The notes under the pieces were generated by a model, which was given only the letters and a program-made list of their open reading frames with translations, did not search any database and was not told where the DNA came from. Source: Hippasteria phrygiana (lineage: Eukaryota > Echinodermata > Asteroidea > Valvatida > Goniasteridae). Taken from it: DNA of 64,000 bases. The stretch lies in the NCBI GenBank assembly GCA_037893225.1, contig JAZGUH010000555.1:496001-560000 (forward strand), in the 5' to 3' direction. Below are positions 45,901 to 59,280 of the stretch, in pieces. Numbering within the stretch: the first letter of the stretch is position 1; every line of letters starts with the position of its first letter. A program made the position numbers and the translations under genes.

Positions 45901-46400
45901 TGTTACAGTGCAAGTGTTACAGTGCAAGTGTTACAGTGCAAGTGTTACAGTGCAAGTGTTACAGTGCAAGTGCTAGTGATCGGGTTAGAATGTGAGAGTA
46001 AGAGAGAAGGAGAGTCAGAGGTAGAGAGTGTGTTTGACTTACTCATCTACTAAACCGCGTAGGTCTATTGTGCTGATCTAGGCCTGCATCCTGTCTATCT
46101 CACTAGGCCATTCCAGTTCTGTCCATGATGATCTTGGGTGGCCTCGAGGTCTTGACAGCCAGGAGCCAGATGTTGATCTCTCCTAAAGTTGATGGAAAAA
46201 TAGAGCAAGCGAGTTAAGAATATTAAAATTAGTGTTAGAGTTAAGGGTTTGAGTTCAAGTGTTAGGGTTAAGGTTCGAGGGCAAGTGTTACAGTGCAAGT
46301 GTTACAGTGCAAGTGTTGCAAGTGTTACAGTGCAAGTGTTACAGTGCAAGTGCTAGTGATCGGGTTAGAATGTGAGAGTAAGAGAGAAGGAGAGTCAGAG
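36610..46400. repeat. Higher-order repeat, about 3290-bp period, three copies
   Basis: Landmarks 36643, 37423, 37882, 38285, 38685, 39065, 39559 recur at 39939-42841 (offset 3296 bp, later 3282 bp) and again from 43221. Each copy contains one core-deleted monomer, which makes a 780-bp spacing. The 14-bp change from 3296 to 3282 is one minisatellite unit. Copies 2 and 3 share GGAAGTG minisatellite variants (40970, 44250) where copy 1 has GCAAGTG, so copies 2 and 3 are the closer pair. Confidence 0.9.
36850..37110. repeat. Core-deleted satellite monomer (first of eight)
   Basis: Here the 14-bp minisatellite runs directly into the 16-bp element (TTACAGTTGATCTCTCC, junction at about 36995). The GA tract and core, normally about 200 bp, are skipped. 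The same junction occurs at 40291, 43573, 48973, 52267, 57709, 59350 and 62758, and explains all landmark spacings of about 780-809 bp. Four copies (36.97, 40.27, 43.55 and 52.24 kb) also carry a 13-bp minisatellite unit, CAATGTTACAGTG; those at 48.97, 57.71 and 59.35 kb do not. One deletion event followed by spread within higher-order units is the simplest reading. Confidence 0.88.
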
Positions 46401-49400
46401 GTAGAGAGAGTGTTAGACTTACTCATCTACTAAACAGCGTAGGTCTATTGTGCTGATCTAGGCCTGCATGCTGTCTATCTCACTAGGCCATTCCAGTTCT
46501 GTCCATGATGATCTTGGGTGGCCTCGAGGTCTTGACAGCCAGGAGCCAGATGTTGATCTCTCCTAAAGTTGATGGAAAAATAGAGCAAGCGAGTTAAGAA
46601 TATTAAAATTAGTGTTAGAGTTAAGGGTTTGAGTTCAAGTGTTAGGGTTAAGGTTCGAGGGCAAGTGTTACAGTGCAAGTGTTACAGTGCAAGTGTTGCA
46701 AGTGTTACAGTGCAAGTGTTGCAAGTGTTACAGTGCAAGTGTTACAGTGCAAGTGCTAGTGATCGGGTTAGAATGTGAGAGTAAGAGAGAAGGAGAGTCA
46801 GAGGTAGAGAGAGTGTTAGACTTACTCATCTACTAAACAGCGTAGGTCTATTGTGCTGATCTAGGCCTGCATGCTGTCTATCTCACTAGGCCATTCCAGT
46901 TCTGTCCATGATGATCTTGGGTGGCCTCGAGGTCTTGACAGCCAGGAGCCGGATGTTGATCTCTCCTGAAGTTGATGGAAAAATAGAGTAAGCGAGTTAA
47001 GAATATAAAAATTAGTGTTAGGGTTAAGGTTTGAGTGCAAGTGTTACAGTGCAAGTGTTAGGGTTAAGGTTCGAGTGCAAGTGTTACAGTGCAAGTGTTA
47101 CAGTGCAAGTGTTACAGTGCAAGTGTTACAGTGCAAGTGTTACAGTGCAAGTGTTACAGTGCAAGTGTTACAGTGCAAGTGTTACAGTGCAAGTGTTAGT
47201 GATCGGGTTAGAATGTGAGAGTAAGAGAGAAGGAGAGTCAGAGGTAGAGAGAGTGTTTGACTTACTCATCTACTAAACAGCTTAGGTCTATTGTGCTGAT
47301 CTAGGCCTGCATGCTGTCTATCTCACTAGGCCATTCCAGTTCTGTCCATGATGATCTTGGGTGGCCTCGAGGTCTTGACAGCCAGGAGCCAGATGTTGAT
47401 CTCTCCTAAAGTTGATGGAAAAATAGAGCAAGCGAGTTAAGAATATTAAAATTAGTGTTAGAGTTAAGGGTTTGAGTTCAAGTGTTAGGGTTAAGGTTCG
47501 AGGGCAAGTGTTACAGTGCAAGTGTTACAGTGCAAGTGTTGCAAGTGTTACAGTGCAAGTGTTACAGTGCAAGTGCTAGTGATCGGGTTAGAATGTGAGA
47601 GTAAGAGAGAAGGAGAGTCAGAGGTAGAGAGAGTGTTAGACTTACTCATCTACTAAACAGCGTAGGTCTATTGTGCTGATCTAGGCCTGCATGCGGTCTA
47701 TCTCACTAGGCCATTCCAGTTCTGTCCATGATGATCTTGGGTGGCCTCGAGGTCTTGACAGCCAGGAGCCAGATGTTGATCTCTCCTAAAGTTGATGGAA
47801 AAATAGAGCAAGCGAGTTAAGAATATTAAAATTAGTGTTAGAGTTAAGGGTTTGAGTTCAAGTGTTAGGGTTAAGGTTCGAGGGCAAGTGTTACAGTGCA
47901 AGTGTTACAGTGCAAGTGTTGCAAGTGTTACAGTGCAAGTGTTGCAAGTGTTACAGTGCAAGTGTTGCAAGTGTTACAGTGGAAGTGTTACAGTGCAAGT
48001 GCTAGTGATCAGGTTAGAATGTGAGAGTAAGAGAGAAGGAGAGTCAGAGGTAGAGAGAGTGTTAGACTTACTCATCTACTAAACAGCGTAGGTCTATTGT
48101 GCTGATCTAGGCCTGCATGCTGTCTATCTCACTAGGCCATTCCAGTTCTGTCCATGATGATCTTGGGTGGCCTCGAGGTCTTGACAGCCAGGAGCCGGAT
48201 GTTGATCTCTCCTGAAGTTGATGGAAAAATAGAGTAAGCGAGTTAAGAATATAAAAATTAGTGTTAGGGTTAAGGTTTGAGTGCAAGTGTTACAGTGCAA
48301 GTGTTAGGGTTAAGGTTCTAGTGCAAGTGTTACAGTGCAAGTGTTACAGTGCAAGTGTTACAGTGCAAGTGTTACAGTGCAAGTGTTACAGTGCAAGTGT
48401 TACAGTGCAAGTGTTACAGTGCAAGTGTTACAGTGCAAGTGTTACAGTGCAAGTGTTACAGTGCAAGTGTTACAGTGCAAGTGTTAGTGATCGGGTTAGA
48501 ATGTGAGAGTAAGAGAGAAGGAGAGTCAGAGGTAGAGAGAGTGTTTGACTTACTCATCTACTAAACAGCTTAGGTCTATTGTGCTGATCTAGGCCTGCAT
48601 GCTGTCTATCTCACTGGGCCATTCCAGTTCTGTCCATGATGATCTTGGGTGGCCTCGAGGTCTTGACAGCCAGGAGCCAGATGTTGATCTCTCCTGAAGT
48701 TGATCTCTCCTGAAGTTGATGGAAAAATAGAGTAAGCGAGTTAGGAATATTAAAATTAGTGTTAGAGTTAAGGGTTTGAGTTCAAGTGTTAGAGTTAAGG
48801 GGTTGAGTTCAAGTTTTAGGGTTAAGGTTACAGTGCAAGTGTTACAGTGCAAGTGTTACAGTGCAAGTGTTACAGTGCAAGTGTTACAGTGCAAGTGTTA
48901 CAGTGCAAGTGTTACAGTGCAAGTGTTACAGTGCAAGTGTTACAGTGCAAGTGTTACAGTGCAAGTGTTACAGTTGATCTCTCCTGAAGTTGATGGAAAA
49001 ATAGAGTAAGCGAGTTAAGAATATAAAAATTAGAGTTAGAGTTAAGGGTTTGAGTTCAAGTGTTAGGGTTAAGGTTCGAGTGCAAGTGTTACAGTGCAAG
49101 TGTTAGGGTTAAGGTTCGAGTGCAAGTGTTACAGTGCAAGTGATAGGGTTAAGGTTCGAGTGCAAGTGTTACAGTGCAAGTGTTACAGTGCAAGTGTTAC
49201 AGTGGAAGTGTTGCAAGTGTTACAGTGCAAGTGTTGCAAGTGTTACAGTGCAAGTGTTACAGTGCAAGTGTTACAGTGCTAGTGATCGGGTTAGAATGTG
49301 AGAGTAAAAGAGAAGGAGAGTCAGAGGTAGAGCGTGTGTTTGACTTACTCATCTACTAAACAGCGTAGATCTATTGTGCTGATCTAGGCCTGCATGCTGT

Positions 49401-52400
49401 CTATCTCACTAGGCCATTCCAGTTCTGTCCATGATGATCTTGGGTGGCCTCGAGGTCTTGACAGCCAGGAGCCGGATGTTGATCTCTCCTGAAGTTGATG
49501 GAAAAATAGAGTAAGCGAGTTAAGAATATTAAAATTAGTGTTAGAGTTAAGGGTTTGAGTTCAAGTGTTAGGGTTAAGGTTCGAGGGCAAGTGTTACAGT
49601 GCAAGTGTTACAGTGCAAGTGTTACAGTGCAAGTGTTGCAAGTGTTACAGTGCAAGTGTTGCAAGTGTTACAGTGCAAGTGTTACAGTGCAAGTGTTACA
49701 GTGCAAGTTTTACAGTGCAAGTGCTAGTGATCGGGTTAGAATGTGAGAGTAAGAGAGAAGGAGAGTCAGAGGTAGAGAGTGTGTTTGACTTACTCATCTA
49801 CTAAACCGCGTAGGTCTATTGTGCTGATCTAGGCCTGCATCCTGTCTATCTCACTAGGCCATTCCAGTTCTGTCCATGATGATCTTGGGTGGCCTCGAGG
49901 TCTTGACAGCCAGGAGCCAGATGCTGATCTCTCCTAAAGTTGATGGAAAAATAGAGCAAGCGAGTTAAGAATATTAAAATTAGTGTTAGAGTTAAGGGTT
50001 TGAGTTCAAGTGTTAGGGTTAAGGTTCGAGGGCAAGTGTTACAGTGCAAGTGTTACAGTGCAAGTGTTGCAAGTGTTACAGTGCAAGTGTTGCAAGTGTT
50101 ACAGTGCAAGTGTTACAGTGCAAGTGCTAGTGATCGGGTTAGAATGTGAGAGTAAGAGAGAAGGAGAGTCAGAGGTAGAGAGAGTGTTAGACTTACTCAT
50201 CTACTAAACAGCGTAGGTCTATTGTGCTGATCTAGGCCTGCATGCTGTCTATCTCACTAGGCCATTCCAGTTCTGTCCATGATGATCTTGGGTGGCCTCG
50301 AGGTCTTGACAGCCAGGAGCCGGATGTTGATCTCTCCTGAAGTTGATGGAAAAATAGAGTAAGCGAGTTAAGAATATAAAAATTAGTGTTAGGGTTAAGG
50401 TTTGAGTGCAAGTGTTACAGTGCAAGTGTTAGGGTTAAGGTTCGAGTGCAAGTGTTACAGTGCAAGTGTTACAGTGCAAGTGTTACAGTGCAAGTGTTAC
50501 AGTGCAAGTGTTACAGTGCAAGTGTTACAGTGCAAGTGTTACAGTGCAAGTGCTAGTGATCGGGTTAGAATGTGAGAGTAAGAGAGAAGGAGAGTCAGAG
50601 GTAGAGAGAGTGTTTGACTTACTCATCGACTAAACAGCGTAGGTCTATTGTGCTGATCTAGGCCTGTATGCTGTCTATCTCACTAGGCCATTCCAGTTCT
50701 GTCCATGATGATCTTGGGTGGCCTCGAGGTCTTGACAGCCAGGAGCCAGATGTTGATCTCTCCTAAAGTTGATGGAAAAATAGAGTAAGCGAGTTAAGAA
50801 TATTAAAATTAGTGTTAGAGTTAAGGGTTTGAGATCAAGTGTTAGGGTTAAGGTTCGAGGGCAAGTGTTACAGTGCAAGTGTTACAGTGCAAGTGTTGCA
50901 AGTGTTACAGTGCAAGTGTTACAGTGCAAGTGCTAGTGATCGGGTTAGAATGTGAGAGTAAGAGAGAAGGAGAGTCAGAGGTAGAGAGAGTGTTTGACTT
51001 ACTCATCGACTAAACAGCGTAGGTCTATTGTGCTGATCTAGGCCTGCATGCTGTCTATCTCACTAGGCCATTCCAGTTCTGTCCATGATGATCTTGGGTG
51101 GCCTCGAGGTCTTGACAGCCAGGAGCCAGATGTTGATCTCTCCTAAAGTTGATCTCTCCTGAAGTTGATGGAAAAATAGAGTAAGCGAGTTAAGAATATT
51201 AAAATTAGTGTTAGAGTTAAGGGTTTGAGTTCAAGTGTTAGGGTTAAGGTTCGAGGGCAAGTGTTACAGTGCAAGTGTTACAGTGCAAGTGTTACAGTGC
51301 AAGTGTTGCAGTGCAAGTGTTGCAAGTGTTACAGTGCAAGTGTTACAGTGCAAGTGTTACAGTGCAAGTGTTACAGTGCAAGTGTTACAGTGCAAGTGTT
51401 ACAGTGCAAGTGCTAGTGATCGGGTTAGAATGTGAGAGTAAGAGAGAAGGAGAGTCAGAGGTAGAGAGTGTGTTTGACTTACTCATCTACTAAACCGCGT
51501 AGGTCTATTGTGCTGATCTAGGCCTGCATCCTGTCTATCTCACTAGGCCATTCCAGTTCTGTCCATGATGATCTTGGGTGGCCTCGAGGTCTTGACAGCC
51601 AGGAGCCAGATGTTGATCTCTCCTAAAGTTGATGGAAAAATAGAGCAAGCGAGTTAAGAATATTAAAATTAGTGTTAGAGTTAAGGGTTTGAGTTCAAGT
51701 GTTAGGGTTAAGGTTCGAGGGCAAGTGTTACAGTGCAAGTGTTACAGTGCAAGTGTTGCAAGTGTTACAGTGCAAGTGTTACAGTGCAAGTGCTAGTGAT
51801 CGGGTTAGAATGTGAGAGTAAGAGAGAAGGAGAGTCAGAGGTAGAGAGAGTGTTTGACTTACTCATCTACTAAACAGCTTAGGTCTATTGTGCTGATCTA
51901 GGCCTGCATGCTGTCTATCTCACTGGGCCATTCCAGTTCTGTCCATGATGATCTTGGGTGGCCTCGAGGTCTTGACAGCCAGGAGCCAGATGTTGATCTC
52001 TCCTGAAGTTGATCTCTCCTGAAGTTGATGGAAAAATAGAGTAAGCGAGTTAGGAATATTAAAATTAGTGTTAGAGTTAAGGGTTTGAGTTCAAGTGTTA
52101 GAGTTAAGGGGTTGAGTTCAAGTTTTAGGGTTAAGGTTACAGTGCAAGTGTTACAGTGCAAGTGTTACAGTGCAAGTGTTACAGTGCAAGTGTTACAGTG
52201 CAAGTGTTACAGTGCAAGTGTTACAGTGCAAGTGTTACAGTGCAATGTTACAGTGCAAGTGTTACAGTTGATCTCTCCTGAAGTTGATGGAAAAATAGAG
52301 TAAGCGAGTTAAGAATATAAAAATTAGTGTTAGAGTTAAGGGTTTGAGTTCAAGTGTTAGGGTTAAGGTTCGAGTGCAAGTGTTACAGTGCAAGTGTTAG

Positions 52401-55400
52401 GGTTAAGGTTCGAGTGCAAGTGTTACAGTGCAAGTGATAGGGTTAAGGTTCGAGTGCAAGTGTTACAGTGCAAGTGTTACAGTGCAAGTGTTACAGTGGA
52501 AGTGTTGCAAGTGTTACAGTGCAAGTGTTGCAAGTGTTACAGTGCAAGTGTTACAGTGCAAGTGTTACAGTGCTAGTGATCGGGTTAGAATGTGAGAGTA
52601 AGAGAGAAGGAGAGTCAGAGGTAGAGCGTGTGTTTGACTTACTCATCTACTAAACAGCGTAGATCTATTGTGCTGATCTAGGCCTGCATGCTGTCTATCT
52701 CACTAGGCCATTCCAGTTCTGTCCATGATGATCTTGGGTGGCCTCGAGGTCTTGACAGCCAGGAGCCGGATGTTGATCTCTCCTGAAGTTGATGGAAAAA
52801 TAGAGTAAGCGAGTTAAGAATATTAAAATTAGTGTTAGAGTTAAGGGTTTGAGTTCAAGTGTTAGGGTTAAGGTTCGAGGGCAAGTGTTACAGTGCAAGT
52901 GTTACAGTGCAAGTGTTACAGTGCAAGTGTTACAGTGCAAGTGTTGGAAGTGTTACAGTGCAAGTGTTGGAAGTGTTACAGTGCAAGTGTTACAGTGCAA
53001 GTGTTACAGTGCAAGTTTTACAGTGCAAGTGCTAGTGATCGGGTTAGAATGTGAGAGTAAGAGAGAAGGAGAGTCAGAGGTAGAGAGTGTGTTTGACTTA
53101 CTCATCTACTAAACCGCGTAGGTCTATTGTGCTGATCTAGGCCTGCATCCTGTCTATCTCACTAGGCCATTCCAGTTCTGTCCATGATGATCTTGGGTGG
53201 CCTCGAGGTCTTGACAGCCAGGAGCCAGATGTTGATCTCTCCTAAAGTTGATGGAAAAATAGAGCAAGCGAGTTAAGAATATTAAAATTAGTGTTTGAGT
53301 TAAGGGTTTGAGTTCAAGTGTTAGGGTTAAGGTTCGAGGGCAAGTGTTACAGTGCAAGTGTTACAGTGCAAGTGTTGCAAGTGTTACAGTGCAAGTGTTG
53401 CAAGTGTTACAGTGCAAGTGTTACAGTGCAAGTGCTAGTGATCGGGTTAGAATGTGAGAGTAAGAGAGAAGGAGAGTCAGAGGTAGAGAGAGTGTTTGAC
53501 TTACTCATCGACTAAACAGCGTAGGTCTATTGTGCTGATCTAGGCCTGCATGCTGTCTATCTCACTAGGCCATTCCAGTTCTGTCCATGATGATCTTGGG
53601 TGGCCTCGAGGTCTTGACAGCCAGGAGCCAGATGTTGATCTCTCCTAAAGTTGATCTCTCCTGAAGTTGATGGAAAAATAGAGTAAGCGAGTTAAGAATA
53701 TTAAAATTAGTGTTAGAGTTAAGGGTTTGAGTTCAAGTGTTAGAGTTAAGGGGTTGAGTTCAAGTTTTAGGGTTAAGGTTCGAGGGCAAGTGTTACAGTG
53801 CAAGTGTTACAGTGCAAGTGTTACAGTGCAAGTGCTAGTGATCGGGTTAGAATGTGAGAGTAAGAGAGAAGGAGAGTCAGAGGTAGAGAGAGTGTTTGAC
53901 TTACTCATCGACTAAACAGCGTAGGTCTATTGTGCTGATCTAGGCCTGTATGCTGTCTATCTCACTAGGCCATTCCAGTTCTGTCCATGATGATCTTGGG
54001 TGGCCTCGAGGTCTTGACAGCCAGGAGCCAGATGTTGATCTCTCCTAAAGTTGATGGAAAAATAGAGTAAGCGAGTTAAGAATATTAAAATTAGTGTTAG
54101 AGTTAAGGGTTTGAGATCAAGTGTTAGGGTTAAGGTTCGAGGGCAAGTGTTACAGTGCAAGTGTTACAGTGCAAGTGTTGCAAGTGTTACAGTGCAAGTG
54201 TTACAGTGCAAGTGCTAGTGATCGGGTTAGAATGTGAGAGTAAGAGAGAAGGAGAGTCAGAGGTAGAGAGAGTGTTTGACTTACTCATCGACTAAACAGC
54301 GTAGGTCTATTGTGCTGATCTAGGCCTGCATGCTGTCTATCTCACTAGGCCATTCCAGTTCTGTCCATGATGATCTTGGGTGGCCTCGAGGTCTTGACAG
54401 CCAGGAGCCAGATGTTGATCTCTCCTAAAGTTGATCTCTCCTGAAGTTGATGGAAAAATAGAGTAAGCGAGTTAAGAATATTAAAATTAGTGTTAGAGTT
54501 AAGGGTTTGAGTTCAAGTGTTAGGGTTAAGGTTCGAGGGCAAGTGTTACAGTGCAAGTGTTACAGTGCAAGTGTTACAGTGCAAGTGTTGCAGTGCAAGT
54601 GTTGCAAGTGTTACAGTGCAAGTGTTACAGTGCAAGTGTTACAGTGCAAGTGTTACAGTGCAAGTGTTACAGTGCAAGTGTTACAGTGCAAGTGCTAGTG
54701 ATCGGGTTAGAATGTGAGAGTAAGAGAGAAGGAGAGTCAGAGGTAGAGAGTGTGTTTGACTTACTCATCTACTAAACCGCGTAGGTCTATTGTGCTGATC
54801 TAGGCCTGCATCCTGTCTATCTCACTAGGCCATTCCAGTTCTGTCCATGATGATCTTGGGTGGCCTCGAGGTCTTGACAGCCAGGAGCCAGATGTTGATC
54901 TCTCCTAAAGTTGATGGAAAAATAGAGCAAGCGAGTTAAGAATATTAAAATTAGTGTTAGAGTTAAGGGTTTGAGTTCAAGTGTTAGGGTTAAGGTTCGA
55001 GGGCAAGTGTTACAGTGCAAGTGTTACAGTGCAAGTGTTGCAAGTGTTACAGTGCAAGTGTTACAGTGCAAGTGCTAGTGATCGGGTTAGAATGTGAGAG
55101 TAAGAGAGAAGGAGAGTCAGAGGTAGAGAGAGTGTTAGACTTACTCATCTACTAAACAGCGTAGGTCTATTGTGCTGATCTAGGCCTGCATGCTGTCTAT
55201 CTCACTAGGCCATTCCAGTTCTGTCCATGATGATCTTGGGTGGCCTCGAGGTCTTGACAGCCAGGAGCCAGATGTTGATCTCTCCTAAAGTTGATGGAAA
55301 AATAGAGCAAGCGAGTTAAGAATATTAAAATTAGTGTTAGAGTTAAGGGTTTGAGTTCAAGTGTTAGGGTTAAGGTTCGAGGGCAAGTGTTACAGTGCAA

Positions 55401-58400
55401 GTGTTACAGTGCAAGTGTTGCAAGTGTTACAGTGCAAGTGTTGCAAGTGTTACAGTGCAAGTGTTACAGTGCAAGTGCTAGTGATCGGGTTAGAATGTGA
55501 GAGTAAGAGAGAAGGAGAGTCAGAGGTAGAGAGAGTGTTAGACTTACTCATCTACTAAACAGCGTAGGTCTATTGTGCTGATCTAGGCCTGCATGCTGTC
55601 TATCTCACTAGGCCATTCCAGTTCTGTCCATGATGATCTTGGGTGGCCTCGAGGTCTTGACAGCCAGGAGCCGGATGTTGATCTCTCCTGAAGTTGATGG
55701 AAAAATAGAGTAAGCGAGTTAAGAATATAAAAATTAGTGTTAGGGTTAAGGTTTGAGTGCAAGTGTTACAGTGCAAGTGTTAGGGTTAAGGTTCGAGTGC
55801 AAGTGTTACAGTGCAAGTGTTACAGTGCAAGTGTTACAGTGCAAGTGTTACAGTGCAAGTGTTACAGTGCAAGTGTTACAGTGCAAGTGTTACAGTGCAA
55901 GTGTTACAGTGCAAGTGTTAGTGATCGGGTTAGAATGTGAGAGTAAGAGAGAAGGAGAGTCAGAGGTAGAGAGAGTGTTTGACTTACTCATCTACTAAAC
56001 AGCTTAGGTCTATTGTGCTGATCTAGGCCTGCATGCTGTCTATCTCACTAGGCCATTCCAGTTCTGTCCATGATGATCTTGGGTGGCCTCGAGGTCTTGA
56101 CAGCCAGGAGCCAGATGTTGATCTCTCCTAAAGTTGATGGAAAAATAGAGCAAGCGAGTTAAGAATATTAAAATTAGTGTTAGAGTTAAGGGTTTGAGTT
56201 CAAGTGTTAGGGTTAAGGTTCGAGGGCAAGTGTTACAGTGCAAGTGTTACAGTGCAAGTGTTGCAAGTGTTACAGTGCAAGTGTTACAGTGCAAGTGCTA
56301 GTGATCGGGTTAGAATGTGAGAGTAAGAGAGAAGGAGAGTCAGAGGTAGAGAGAGTGTTAGACTTACTCATCTACTAAACAGCGTAGGTCTATTGTGCTG
56401 ATCTAGGCCTGCATGCGGTCTATCTCACTAGGCCATTCCAGTTCTGTCCATGATGATCTTGGGTGGCCTCGAGGTCTTGACAGCCAGGAGCCAGATGTTG
56501 ATCTCTCCTAAAGTTGATGGAAAAATAGAGCAAGCGAGTTAAGAATATTAAAATTAGTGTTAGAGTTAAGGGTTTGAGTTCAAGTGTTAGGGTTAAGGTT
56601 CGAGGGCAAGTGTTACAGTGCAAGTGTTACAGTGCAAGTGTTGCAAGTGTTACAGTGCAAGTGTTGCAAGTGTTACAGTGCAAGTGTTGCAAGTGTTACA
56701 GTGGAAGTGTTACAGTGCAAGTGCTAGTGATCAGGTTAGAATGTGAGAGTAAGAGAGAAGGAGAGTCAGAGGTAGAGAGAGTGTTAGACTTACTCATCTA
56801 CTAAACAGCGTAGGTCTATTGTGCTGATCTAGGCCTGCATGCTGTCTATCTCACTAGGCCATTCCAGTTCTGTCCATGATGATCTTGGGTGGCCTCGAGG
56901 TCTTGACAGCCAGGAGCCGGATGTTGATCTCTCCTGAAGTTGATGGAAAAATAGAGTAAGCGAGTTAAGAATATAAAAATTAGTGTTAGGGTTAAGGTTT
57001 GAGTGCAAGTGTTACAGTGCAAGTGTTAGGGTTAAGGTTCTAGTGCAAGTGTTACAGTGCAAGTGTTACAGTGCAAGTGTTACAGTGCAAGTGTTACAGT
57101 GCAAGTGTTACAGTGCAAGTGTTACAGTGCAAGTGTTACAGTGCAAGTGTTACAGTGCAAGTGTTACAGTGCAAGTGTTACAGTGCAAGTGTTACAGTGC
57201 AAGTGTTAGTGATCGGGTTAGAATGTGAGAGTAAGAGAGAAGGAGAGTCAGAGGTAGAGAGAGTGTTTGACTTACTCATCTACTAAACAGCTTAGGTCTA
57301 TTGTGCTGATCTAGGCCTGCATGCTGTCTATCTCACTGGGCCATTCCAGTTCTGTCCATGATGATCTTGGGTGGCCTCGAGGTCTTGACAGCCAGGAGCC
57401 AGATGTTGATCTCTCCTGAAGTTGATCTCTCCTGAAGTTGATGGAAAAATAGAGTAAGCGAGTTAGGAATATTAAAATTAGTGTTAGAGTTAAGGGTTTG
57501 AGTTCAAGTGTTAGAGTTAAGGGGTTGAGTTCAAGTTTTAGGGTTAAGGTTACAGTGCAAGTGTTACAGTGCAAGTGTTACAGTGCAAGTGTTACAGTGC
57601 AAGTGTTACAGTGCAAGTGTTACAGTGCAAGTGTTACAGTGCAAGTGTTACAGTGCAAGTGTTACAGTGCAAGTGTTACAGTGCAAGTGTTACAGTGCAA
57701 GTGTTACAGTTGATCTCTCCTGAAGTTGATGGAAAAATAGAGTAAGCGAGTTAAGAATATAAAAATTAGAGTTAGAGTTAAGGGTTTGAGTTCAAGTGTT
57801 AGGGTTAAGGTTCGAGTGCAAGTGTTACAGTGCAAGTGTTAGGGTTAAGGTTCGAGTGCAAGTGTTACAGTGCAAGTGATAGGGTTAAGGTTCGAGTGCA
57901 AGTGTTACAGTGCAAGTGTTACAGTGCAAGTGTTACAGTGGAAGTGTTGCAAGTGTTACAGTGCAAGTGTTGCAAGTGTTACAGTGCAAGTGTTACAGTG
58001 CAAGTGTTACAGTGCTAGTGATCGGGTTAGAATGTGAGAGTAAAAGAGAAGGAGAGTCAGAGGTAGAGCGTGTGTTTGACTTACTCATCTACTAAACAGC
58101 GTAGATCTATTGTGCTGATCTAGGCCTGCATGCTGTCTATCTCACTAGGCCATTCCAGTTCTGTCCATGATGATCTTGGGTGGCCTCGAGGTCTTGACAG
58201 CCAGGAGCCGGATGTTGATCTCTCCTGAAGTTGATGGAAAAATAGAGTAAGCGAGTTAAGAATATTAAAATTAGTGTTAGAGTTAAGGGTTTGAGTTCAA
58301 GTGTTAGGGTTAAGGTTCGAGGGCAAGTGTTACAGTGCAAGTGTTACAGTGCAAGTGTTACAGTGCAAGTGTTGCAAGTGTTACAGTGCAAGTGTTGCAA

Positions 58401-59280
58401 GTGTTACAGTGCAAGTGTTACAGTGCAAGTGTTACAGTGCAAGTTTTACAGTGCAAGTGCTAGTGATCGGGTTAGAATGTGAGAGTAAGAGAGAAGGAGA
58501 GTCAGAGGTAGAGAGTGTGTTTGACTTACTCATCTACTAAACCGCGTAGGTCTATTGTGCTGATCTAGGCCTGCATCCTGTCTATCTCACTAGGCCATTC
58601 CAGTTCTGTCCATGATGATCTTGGGTGGCCTCGAGGTCTTGACAGCCAGGAGCCAGATGCTGATCTCTCCTAAAGTTGATGGAAAAATAGAGCAAGCGAG
58701 TTAAGAATATTAAAATTAGTGTTAGAGTTAAGGGTTTGAGTTCAAGTGTTAGGGTTAAGGTTCGAGGGCAAGTGTTACAGTGCAAGTGTTACAGTGCAAG
58801 TGTTGCAAGTGTTACAGTGCAAGTGTTGCAAGTGTTACAGTGCAAGTGTTACAGTGCAAGTGCTAGTGATCGGGTTAGAATGTGAGAGTAAGAGAGAAGG
58901 AGAGTCAGAGGTAGAGAGAGTGTTAGACTTACTCATCTACTAAACAGCGTAGGTCTATTGTGCTGATCTAGGCCTGCATGCTGTCTATCTCACTAGGCCA
59001 TTCCAGTTCTGTCCATGATGATCTTGGGTGGCCTCGAGGTCTTGACAGCCAGGAGCCGGATGTTGATCTCTCCTGAAGTTGATGGAAAAATAGAGTAAGC
59101 GAGTTAAGAATATAAAAATTAGTGTTAGGGTTAAGGTTTGAGTGCAAGTGTTACAGTGCAAGTGTTAGGGTTAAGGTTCGAGTGCAAGTGTTACAGTGCA
59201 AGTGTTACAGTGCAAGTGTTACAGTGCAAGTGTTACAGTGCAAGTGTTACAGTGCAAGTGTTACAGTGCAAGTGTTACAG
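41860..59280. repeat. Large tandem duplication, about 8.7-kb period
   Basis: Landmarks 41981 to 50249 recur at 50675 to 58985. Offsets are 8694 bp up to 44863, 8722 bp from 45235, and 8736 bp from 49401. The jumps of 28 and 14 bp are exactly two units and one unit of the 14-bp minisatellite. Copy 1 is about 41860-50553 and copy 2 about 50554-59280. Rare shared features include CATGCGGTC (47692 and 56414), TTGATCAGG (48006 and 56728), AGTAAAAGAG (49304 and 58040) and ATGCTGATC (49921 and 58657). The unit itself contains the 3.29-kb pattern, so this is nested amplification. Confidence 0.92.
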
